DNA of 48,857 bases from positions 1 to 48,857 of the forward strand of contig JASJEI010000024.1 in NCBI GenBank assembly GCA_030064795.1, in the 5' to 3' direction. The notes below the pieces were generated by a model. The model was given only the letters and a program-made list of their open reading frames with translations. It was not told the DNA's origin and did no database searches. A program made the translations under genes and the position numbers. Within the stretch, counting starts at the first letter, position 1, and the number at the start of each line of letters is the position of its first letter. The DNA comes from Pleurocapsa sp. MO_226.B13 (lineage in GTDB: Bacteria; Cyanobacteriota; Cyanobacteriia; Cyanobacteriales; Xenococcaceae). Below, piece after piece: positions 1-6,187 of this stretch.

Positions 1-78
1 AGTTACATTAAATTAATTTAATGTAACTTGATTATAGCTCAAATTGAGCTATAACTTGTAATTTAGATGCTATCTAAA
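1..78. repeat. Three consecutive inverted repeats
   Basis: Three palindromes lie head to tail in the spacer before the first gene. Bases 1-28 form a perfect palindrome whose half is AGTTACATTAAATT. Bases 34-52 have 9-bp arms (ATAGCTCAA) around one base. Bases 62-78 have 7-bp arms (TTTAGAT) around GCT. They could be operator sites, terminators for an upstream gene outside the window, or a recombination remnant. The left one may extend beyond the window edge. Confidence 0.6.
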
Positions 79-107
79 AGTAGAAATTAAAACATACTAT
101 TTAGCAT

Positions 108-1013
108 TTGTTAAGACTGAATATTTTTAGGTTTAAAGTGAAAATTTATATACCTCTTTTTTATTCTGAAAAAGTAAAAAGACCAGATAGAAGATACTTT
201 TTAAATAATATTATTGGAGAAGATTTTATTATTTTAGCTTTATCTTTTTCTTATTCCAGTTCTCACCCTTGGCTGAATATTCTCGGTTTGTTTTTACTAC
301 AAATGGCATTTTGGTGTATTTACGAACTTGGATATATTGAAAATGATAAAATCGGTGAAAAATTTGAAGATAAAGCCGTTTTGTCCTATAACTATAAAGC
401 TTACGAGTATTCATTTAGTTTATGGCAACCTTGGCTGTGGTCTTTAGGCTTGTCTATTCTAGGTATATTCGTTTTGGCTATCGATGGATTAACTAAAGCT
501 TTAGAGATAGATTTTTTCGCCTTTGGTGAATATAGTTATCGTCTAGATTGGATTTCTAAAGAATTAATTTTCTGGAGCTTATTTCTTTTATTTTTAAGAG
601 GTTTATTTCACGTCTACAATCATATTAATAAACAGAGTCGAGTCTGGTTTTATTTACTCTTACAAACTTGCCGTTACTGTGGCTTTTTAGTAGTTATGAC
701 TACTAATATTATCGGTTTGATGCTATTAGTGAGTTCTATTTTAACTCGCTCAATTCAATATATTCTATATCGCTATTTAGGCGGTAAAAATAGTAGTTGG
801 CCCATGGATTTTCCCCGATATTTCTTTTGTCTATTAATATATTTAATCTTGATGGGTGTATTGGTCGCAAACGATCGCGATCTATCTTTACTACTCAATC
901 CTCAAGTCCTGCTGATCTCAGCCTTTTGCCTTTTGCGGGGTAGCAAACATTTTTATCGGGTGTGTACCCAGTTTGTTCATGTCAGTGAAGATGGATCGAA
1001 TCAAGTTAGCTAA
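108..1013 (+). CDS. Multi-pass membrane protein of unknown function
   Basis: I do not recognise this 301-residue protein. It is an integral membrane protein, with hydrophobic stretches near residues 40-75, 105-130, 150-170, 190-220, 238-256 and 260-276. A polar loop between the first stretches carries an acidic motif (ENDKIGEKFED, residues 78-88). UbiA-type prenyltransferases carry an NDxxDxxxD loop in a similar place, but the match is too weak for a name. The start is probably TTG at 108; GTG at 138 is an alternative, and the first in-frame ATG is only at residue 67. Codon use is AT-rich like the surrounding spacer. The last 50 residues are charged and probably cytoplasmic. The preceding 78 bases hold three palindromes. 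Confidence 0.6.
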   Translation: MLRLNIFRFKVKIYIPLFYSEKVKRPDRRYFLNNIIGEDFIILALSFSYSSSHPWLNILGLFLLQMAFWCIYELGYIENDKIGEKFEDKAVLSYNYKAYEYSFSLWQPWLWSLGLSILGIFVLAIDGLTKALEIDFFAFGEYSYRLDWISKELIFWSLFLLFLRGLFHVYNHINKQSRVWFYLLLQTCRYCGFLVVMTTNIIGLMLLVSSILTRSIQYILYRYLGGKNSSWPMDFPRYFFCLLIYLILMGVLVANDRDLSLLLNPQVLLISAFCLLRGSKHFYRVCTQFVHVSEDGSNQVS

Positions 1014-1058
1014 TACTACTCGGCAAAATAATTACGATTCCTCGATGTGTTTAAGCTT

Positions 1059-1898
1059 CTAAAACAGATTCTTATTTTTAGTTCTTACCCGTTGATATAA
1101 CTCTTCCATAGTTTCGATAAAGGAATTGTCTTGATGCCAAAAAGGAGGATAATCTCCTTGTTTTTTAATAGCGATCGCCGATACACTATTTTTAGTGGGA
1201 ACATCAATTGTTTGAGGTAATCTTTTTGTTCCCAACCAAAATTCTTTGGTACTAGGTTTTTCTTTAAGTGGTTGCTTGGTTACTCTGGCGTACAAAGAAT
1301 CAGAAAGTTCAACAGGAACTTGTTTGGTATTTAATTCTTCAGCTAGAATTTTACCTAATGGTGTTTGAGTCAGTTTTTGCTGTAACTCTGATTTAGACAA
1401 TCCCCGCAATTCAAATAACAAAAAGGGATTCTCGTCTAATTGGGCCGCAACTAAATAATATACTCCCGCAATATGTTTGCAAGGATTGGCATAGTCGGGA
1501 CAAGAACAATTAGTTTTAAAATCATCGCGACTGTAGGGTAAAAGATGTAGTCCTAATTCGGAGAAGCTAAACTCGATATTATCGGGTACTTCGTTGAGTA
1601 ACAGGCGTGAAATAGTACTGGCTTTAGAAGATAATTTGTCTATGACTAGATTCCATTTTGATTTGGCAATGGGTTTAATCTCAATAGAAATTTTATAAGT
1701 CGGTTCTTTGTACACTCCGAAGTAGGGATTAACCGAACCTCTGACTGTTGCAGTGATTTTATTACCCTTAATATCAAAACTTTTTACCTTATTACCCCTA
1801 GCATAAGAACGTCCCCGTTGTAGCCTACCAGCATCAGTAATCGATTCTAATACCTCGATAAAAACCTTTCCCCACCAAGTTCTAGTAAATTTAGCCAT
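1059..1898 (-). CDS. SWIM zinc-finger protein
   Basis: A 279-residue protein with the SWIM zinc-binding pattern CxC...CxH: Cys131, Cys133, Cys140 and His142. Its N-terminus starts with an aromatic TWWG segment seen in bacterial SWIM proteins. SWIM modules bind nucleic acid or protein, and in bacteria this kind of protein is often encoded beside a SNF2-type helicase, suggesting a chromatin-like or repair role. No helicase gene is present on either side here: the flanking genes are a membrane protein (converging) and a broken zinc-ribbon gene (diverging). The assignment to the SWIM family is firm; the cellular role is unknown. The start at 1898 fits the conserved MAKFTRTWWG beginning. Confidence 0.85.
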   Translation of the reverse strand: MAKFTRTWWGKVFIEVLESITDAGRLQRGRSYARGNKVKSFDIKGNKITATVRGSVNPYFGVYKEPTYKISIEIKPIAKSKWNLVIDKLSSKASTISRLLLNEVPDNIEFSFSELGLHLLPYSRDDFKTNCSCPDYANPCKHIAGVYYLVAAQLDENPFLLFELRGLSKSELQQKLTQTPLGKILAEELNTKQVPVELSDSLYARVTKQPLKEKPSTKEFWLGTKRLPQTIDVPTKNSVSAIAIKKQGDYPPFWHQDNSFIETMEELYQRVRTKNKNLF

Positions 1899-2009
1899 AA
1901 TTTACTTTGTCACAGAATGCTAAATTGAGATTTTTAAATTTAATTCGACTTAACCATCGAAAGTTGTAAATTGAAGTAAGACAAACTTCCTTACTACTCA
2001 GTATAATCC

Positions 2010-2532
2010 GTGGGCAAAACAGCAAAAACAAAACCTAAAAGCGGTGCGACCCCGCGTCCTAAAGGATACACCTTCGGATATCGACGCCAGGCGCAAGGGA
2101 ACGCGCACCAAGACAAACGTCACAAATTTTTCTTCAATACTTACTCCGACTGTGGCTTTACCAAATGTCCCAAGTGCGATACAAAAACGAAAGTCAGGAA
2201 ATATCCCCTGGTAATTGGTATTGATGTATCCCCTGGTAATTGGTATTGATGTCAAGCCAATACAGCTACTCTTACTTAACAAAAAGTGTAAATATTGTCC
2301 GAGTTGCGATCTGATAATTGCCAAGAAACAGGAAATTGAATCATTAATTCCTCAACTGAGTGAAACCGATTATTTAGTTATCGGTACAATGGACAGAAAA
2401 GACTGGGTTGAAGGGGTTGAAGGTAATAAGGGTTCTCTATCTCCCGCCGAAATTATGGAACGAATGTATCTTTTCAAAAAAGAATGGGATTTTGAAGTTA
2501 TTCCCGCAGGTTGGTATCCTGCTGATGATTAA
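2010..2532 (+). pseudogene. Zinc-ribbon protein gene broken by a 25-bp tandem duplication
   Basis: Two reading frames here join into one protein of about 165 residues if one copy of a 25-bp direct repeat (2202-2226 and 2227-2251) is removed. 25 bp is not a multiple of three, so the second copy throws the frame by one. The restored protein starts at GTG 2010 with a Lys/Arg-rich tail, then has two CxxC pairs (CPKC before the repeat, CPSC after it) that would make a zinc ribbon, then an acidic helical C-terminus ending GWYPADD. Function unknown. Because the two repeat copies are identical the event looks recent. The stop overlaps the remnant of a PIN-domain gene by eight bases. An antisense open frame over the first half is a shadow. 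Confidence 0.7.
2202..2251. repeat. 25-bp perfect tandem duplication
   Basis: Two identical adjacent 25-bp units, starting TATCCCCTGG and ending TATTGATG. The unit length shifts the reading frame of the gene that contains it. A single slip or unequal crossover would repair it. Confidence 0.95.
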
Positions 2533-2902
2533 CCAATCTTTTATTCTTTATGCTTCAGAAATTGTAGAAGATGAATCGACACAGGGAGATCCTGCGATCG
2601 CTAGATTAAGACTAAATTTACTACAATCCCTAAATTTTCTCGACCTTACACGAGAAGCAGTAGAATTGGCACAAGAATTTTTACACCAAAGTAATTTACC
2701 ATTAAAAGCTTCAAATGATGCTTTGCATATAGCTCTTGCTACGGTTTATGGTTTAGACTACTTGTTAACATGGAACTGTAAGCACATGGCAAATGCTCAA
2801 ATTCAGAGAAAGCTATCGCAAATAAGCTGAAAGCTGGGATACGATCTACCAATTATTTGTACACCCTATGAACTAATGGAATACGATATTTCGGGAGAAT
2901 AG
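2525..2902 (+). pseudogene. Truncated PIN-domain toxin remnant
   Basis: The C-terminal two thirds of a VapC-like PIN-domain protein. Recognisable parts are FILYASEIVEDE, SNDALHIALAT with the conserved acidic residue, LLTWNCKHMANA, and, after an in-frame TGA at 2828-2830, a further stretch reading LGYDLPIICTPYELMEYD up to a stop at 2900-2902. The first 40 or so residues, which would carry the N-terminal catalytic Asp, are missing; upstream sequence belongs to the zinc-ribbon gene. PIN proteins of this type are Mg-dependent ribonucleases. With one catalytic Asp lost and a nonsense codon near the end, this copy should be inactive. Its usual small partner follows five bases later. Confidence 0.75.
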
Positions 2903-2906
2903 ACAT

Positions 2907-3080
2907 ATGTATAAGAATAAAATTCTCGAAGAAATTCATAAATACAGAGAAGAATATGCCAAATCTTTTGACTACAATCTTAATGCTATGTTTAGAGATT
3001 TGCGTAAGAAGCAAAATGCTCATTCTCATAAGGTTGTGAAACTTCCAATTAAACGGAAACCTAACCAGTCTTTAACTTAA
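2907..3080 (+). CDS. Small partner of the PIN-domain gene (possible antitoxin)
   Basis: A 57-residue open frame starting MYKNKILEEIHKYREEYAK and ending in a basic tail (KLPIKRKPNQSLT). It begins five bases after the end of the PIN remnant, so the two were once an operon. The sequence is charged and helical (EEIHKYREEYAK...FRDLRKKQ), like small cyanobacterial proteins found next to PIN-domain toxins; an antitoxin role is inferred from position. It appears intact although its toxin is decayed, which would leave an orphan antitoxin. I see no DNA-binding motif with certainty. Confidence 0.6.
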   Translation: MYKNKILEEIHKYREEYAKSFDYNLNAMFRDLRKKQNAHSHKVVKLPIKRKPNQSLT

Positions 3081-3253
3081 TAACTTTTTCTCAATTAGTA
3101 GATTGAGAAATTATCCAGATAGAGGCGATCGCCAGTAATTTGATAAAAACTAAAAAAGCTTTGACTAACATTTGGTTTGACTTAATTCCATCTAACTCAG
3201 CTACCAATAGAAGTAAACTTATTGACTGAGTATTGTATTAGTATATTACCAAG

Positions 3254-3269
3254 ATATAAGTTCTTATAT
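3254..3269. promoter_or_regulatory. Palindrome before hicBA, possible operator
   Basis: ATATAAG-TT-CTTATAT, perfect 7-bp arms, 10 bases before the hicB start. HicB-type antitoxins generally bind palindromes at their own promoter, so autoregulation is a reasonable inference. Confidence 0.5.
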
Positions 3270-3279
3270 TAGTATTTCT

Positions 3280-3495
3280 ATGACTTATAAGCAGCAAGAA
3301 TTCTATGTCATCATCGAACGAGACGAAGATGGATATTATGTAGGAGAAGTTCCCCAACTGCAAGCTTGCTACAGTCAGGGAGAAACGATTGATGAACTAA
3401 TGAAAAATATGAAAGAAGTAATCGAACTTTGCTTGGAAGAAGAAACTGAAGATTCTAAAACTGAATTTGTTGGCATCCAAAAAATTGTTATCTAA
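3280..3495 (+). CDS. hicB: HicB-type antitoxin
   Basis: A 71-residue protein with the partial RNase-H fold of HicB: FYVIIERDEDGYYVGEVPQL, then ACYSQGETIDELMKNMKEVI. It should bind and neutralise the HicA RNase encoded next. It lacks the extra C-terminal DNA-binding domain of long HicB proteins, matching the short cyanobacterial form. Its stop shares a base with the ATG of hicA (TAATG), indicating translational coupling. Gene order antitoxin-toxin is common in cyanobacteria. A perfect palindrome sits just upstream of the start. No truncation is visible. Confidence 0.88.
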   Translation: MTYKQQEFYVIIERDEDGYYVGEVPQLQACYSQGETIDELMKNMKEVIELCLEEETEDSKTEFVGIQKIVI

Positions 3496-3719
3496 TGCCT
3501 AAACTACCAACAGTTAAGGCTAACAAAACGATTAAAGTTTTAGAAAAAATTGGTTTTCAAAAGATAAGACAAAAAGGAAGTCATTTAAGAATGAAACATC
3601 AAGATGGTCGCGTTGCAACTATTCCTATTCATCAAGGAAAAACTATTGGCAAAGGTTTATTACGTAAAATCTTAAGAGATGTCGAGTTGTCAGTAGAGGA
3701 ATTTATTGAACTACTGTAA
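3495..3719 (+). CDS. hicA: HicA-type mRNA interferase toxin
   Basis: A 74-residue protein of the HicA family, a dsRBD-like fold that cleaves mRNA. The conserved region GFQKIRQKGSHLRMKH carries the catalytic His30 in the GSH motif, followed by the VATIPIHQGKTIGKGLLRKI core typical of the family. Length is standard and all key residues are present, so it should be functional. It overlaps hicB by one base. It lies downstream of a decayed PIN toxin module, so this spot has held more than one toxin-antitoxin locus. Confidence 0.9.
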   Translation: MPKLPTVKANKTIKVLEKIGFQKIRQKGSHLRMKHQDGRVATIPIHQGKTIGKGLLRKILRDVELSVEEFIELL

Positions 3720-3763
3720 ATATACTTATTAAAACTATTGGCGATCGCCCTTAATCCTTTAGC

Positions 3764-3985
3764 CTATTGATTCTTGCCAAAATAAAAACCAATCGCACTA
3801 CCAATTAATGTAGCTTGTGAAGTAATAATTAAAGTCAGGATTTCTTTTCTTTCGCCTTCAGCGATACCAAATCCAATTACCGTAAAACAGAATAAAATTG
3901 TCGTGCGATAGATACCGACAATGGCGATCGCTAATTTACCCCTGGTAGATTCCTGAGACTCGGCAATTCTGGCTTTGTAGGACTT
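3764..3985 (-). pseudogene. C-terminal fragment of a small membrane protein, cut by element B
   Basis: An open frame of 73 residues without a start runs from the edge of the mobile-element remnant to a stop at 3764. It has a charged N-terminal part (KSYKARIAESQESTRGKLAI) and two membrane-spanning stretches ending GSAIGFYFGKNQ. The frame closes exactly at the junction with element B (3987), so the gene was probably cut there. Family not recognised. Confidence 0.5.
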
Positions 3986-3986
3986 T

Positions 3987-4263
3987 TAAGTAGCGAATTA
4001 TCGAGAATAATGCTCGGAAAATCAAGACAATTTTGACTAATCAAAACTAGAGAAATTGTTGAGCATTCATGTTCACAGGAATAGAAATTGAAAACATTAA
4101 CCATTTAGGAATAATTGCCGGAATAATAATGATCGCGATCGCCCTCGGCTGATTTTTCTCTTATTCTCTCTTCATCAAGTTCATAATCGTTCTTTTTCTT
4201 TATTCCATCTCTTTTTCATAACGATTTCAGATGTATTTCATCTGTGGTGCTGCTGGATGTGGG
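3987..4263. mobile_element. Element B: internally deleted IS copy
   Basis: Bases 3987-4127 match 44376-44516 (left part of element A, including the first 20 codons of its transposase) and bases 4129-4263 match 46189-46323 (right end of element A). Both blocks are colinear without gaps, the right block about 87% identical by hand count. Everything equivalent to 44517-46188 is missing; the junction falls at a short TGAT shared by both sides. The transposase frame is left as a 27-codon stub (4069-4152) that reads into the right end. The right end carries the terminal inverted sequence CCCACATCCAGCAGC (minus strand). The left terminal repeat is absent. It resembles a non-autonomous derivative in the making. 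Confidence 0.8.
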
Positions 4264-4339
4264 CTAAAAGTTAACTACATAGCACTCGCCGAGCGACTAA
4301 AAGCATTATTAACGCCCGCGATCGCGGCTCAAAAAACTA

Positions 4340-5155
4340 TTATTTATTATGATTGCCCAATTCCCTAGATCTAGCTGTTGCGGTTTTTACCGCCTCGATT
4401 AGTGCCGAACGAAAACCTAGACTTTCTAACTTAGCCACTCCTGCAATAGTCGTACCACCAGGACTCGTTACCCGATCTTTGAGTATTGCTGGGTGCAAAT
4501 CTGTTTCCTTAACTAAGGTTGCTGTGCCAAGTACTGTTTGGGTTGCTAGCTGAAGCGCGATCGCCCTGGGTAATCCTGAAGCCACCCCTCCATCAGCCAA
4601 AGCTTCGATTACTAAAGCCACAAAGGCAGGGCCAGAACCAGATAAACCCGTAACTGCATCCATTGATGATTCGGGTACTTCTACAACTTCTCCCACGGCA
4701 TCGAAAATCGCTCGTGCTTGCTGGATATGTTGTGTTTTTGCCCTAGTACCAGGGGCGATCGCCGTCATTCCTCCCCCTACCGTAGCAGGAGTATTGGGCA
4801 TGACACGGATAACTGGCTGATGGGGAAAAGCTTGCTCTAGTTTGGTTATAGTTACCCCTGCCAAGATCGAAATCACGGTACTTTCGGGATTGGGGGTAAT
4901 ATGGGCAACTACCGAATCAAACACTTGGGGTTTGATTGCCAGTAGCAGAGTTTCTGATGCGGATACAGCAGCTTGATTGTCTCCTGTCACTTGGACTTGA
5001 TACTGCTGTGCTAAAAAATCTCGTCTTTCTACTCTGGGTTCGCTAACTAATATGGTGTTAGCAGCAAAAACTTGCTGTGCTAGGAGACGGGATAAAATAG
5101 CTTCTGCCATTACCCCGCCTCCAATAATACTGAGGCAAATACTATTAGATATCAT
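4340..5155 (-). CDS. proC: Pyrroline-5-carboxylate reductase
   Basis: A 271-residue ProC, the last step of proline synthesis: NAD(P)H-dependent reduction of pyrroline-5-carboxylate to proline in the cytosol. The Rossmann motif appears at the start (SIIGGGVMAEAIL), MPNTPATVGGGMTAI is the conserved central block, and the C-terminal dimer domain carries GSGPAFVALVIEALADGGV and DRVTSPGGTTIAG. Length is normal. It follows sepF on the same strand with a 28-base gap, the usual cyanobacterial order, so the two are probably cotranscribed. The start MISNSICLSIIGGG is well placed for the nucleotide fold. Confidence 0.96.
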   Translation of the reverse strand: MISNSICLSIIGGGVMAEAILSRLLAQQVFAANTILVSEPRVERRDFLAQQYQVQVTGDNQAAVSASETLLLAIKPQVFDSVVAHITPNPESTVISILAGVTITKLEQAFPHQPVIRVMPNTPATVGGGMTAIAPGTRAKTQHIQQARAIFDAVGEVVEVPESSMDAVTGLSGSGPAFVALVIEALADGGVASGLPRAIALQLATQTVLGTATLVKETDLHPAILKDRVTSPGGTTIAGVAKLESLGFRSALIEAVKTATARSRELGNHNK

Positions 5156-5183
5156 TACCTAATAATACTATTAATTGAATGTA

Positions 5184-5759
5184 TTATTGCGCGGCCACGT
5201 TTGGTTGTTGTCCCCAAGCATCGGGTGCAGGTACAGTTCTACGTACGTGAGGTTCGGGAGTATGTACATCTCGTAAAATCCCCGAAAGAGTGCTGACTTT
5301 TACCGAACTAGGTGTAAACAAAAAGATGCTTTCGCCGACTCGCTCTTGATGACCATCCATCGCATAAGTACCACCAGCAATAAAGTCTACTGCTCTTTGG
5401 GCTTCTTCAGGGTTCATAACGTTGAGGTTGAGAACTACAGACTTACGTTCTCGCAATGCCAAAATAACTTGAGGCATTTCTTCAAAAGAATGAGGTTCAA
5501 TAACTACTACCTCTGAATTTCCGTTAGTTAATCCAGGCATACCGATTACATTACTTGGCTTCATTTTTTGCTTATGGTTATTTGTATGGTTGTTAGGAGA
5601 TGAAATTTTGGTTAGTTCTGGCCGATCGTTAGATACTCCAGAGTTGAGGAAAGTTTGACCATCCACTTCCTCTTGGGATGGATCGTATTCTACATATTCT
5701 TCCTCTTCATTTTCGTATCCATTGTCAATCCCAAAAAATTCTTTTAATGTATCTAACAT
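5184..5759 (-). CDS. sepF: Cell division protein SepF
   Basis: A 191-residue SepF (Cdv2 in cyanobacteria), which links FtsZ to the membrane and helps ring assembly. The N-terminus is amphipathic ([11 protein letters not shown]) and would bind membrane, followed by an acidic, disordered Asn/Glu-rich linker. The folded SepF core occupies about residues 80-165 ([60 protein letters not shown]). It is transcribed ahead of proC. The yggS-like gene often found upstream of sepF is not here. The Pro-rich tail is ordinary for the group. Confidence 0.95.
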   Translation of the reverse strand: MLDTLKEFFGIDNGYENEEEEYVEYDPSQEEVDGQTFLNSGVSNDRPELTKISSPNNHTNNHKQKMKPSNVIGMPGLTNGNSEVVVIEPHSFEEMPQVILALRERKSVVLNLNVMNPEEAQRAVDFIAGGTYAMDGHQERVGESIFLFTPSSVKVSTLSGILRDVHTPEPHVRRTVPAPDAWGQQPNVAAQ

Positions 5760-6187
5760 ATTGCTGACAATTCCTATTAGTTTACGACTTAAACTAGCTG
5801 TTTTGATATTTCTTTAAAATATTGCTGAGCCATAGCGACAAGGGTTTGCCCCCATTAAATCTAATAAAAAACTGAATATTTCACGCTTGCCTATCTTTTT
5901 AAGTTATTTTGTGGTAGTTTCAGTTTTAAGGATTAGACTGGCTAGCAATTTCATTTCCGCAGATTGCAGAAAAGTGGCTGTTTTTAGAGAAATATCTGGC
6001 TTGGCGACTCAATTCTACTCCACTTTTGCCTAAATGGTGGGTTCGGTAAAATCTATTTCTTTATTTAAATTTAATTATCTTGGTTTTTGTTTAATAATCT
6101 TCACAATACTGCTAGAATTAGCCTGACTAGATTGGAAAAGTTTTAGAGAAAAGAGTTAAGAATAGCTTTTTTTCTTGGCATGAATAG
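5760..6187. other. 428-base spacer with one possible gene remnant
   Basis: No complete gene seen. On the plus strand 5930-6049 is a 39-codon open stretch without a start, with a tail rich in Trp and Pro (LLPKWWVR), possibly the C-terminal remnant of a lost gene. The part next to sepF should carry its promoter, but I could not fix a convincing -10/-35 pair. Confidence 0.3.

Noticed and set aside
1998..2324. Minus-strand open frame opposite the zinc-ribbon gene
   Set aside because: Antisense shadow with no recognisable domain; the plus strand carries the CxxC pairs.
5930..6049. Small gene upstream of sepF
   Set aside because: No start codon and only 39 codons after a stop; at best a remnant.
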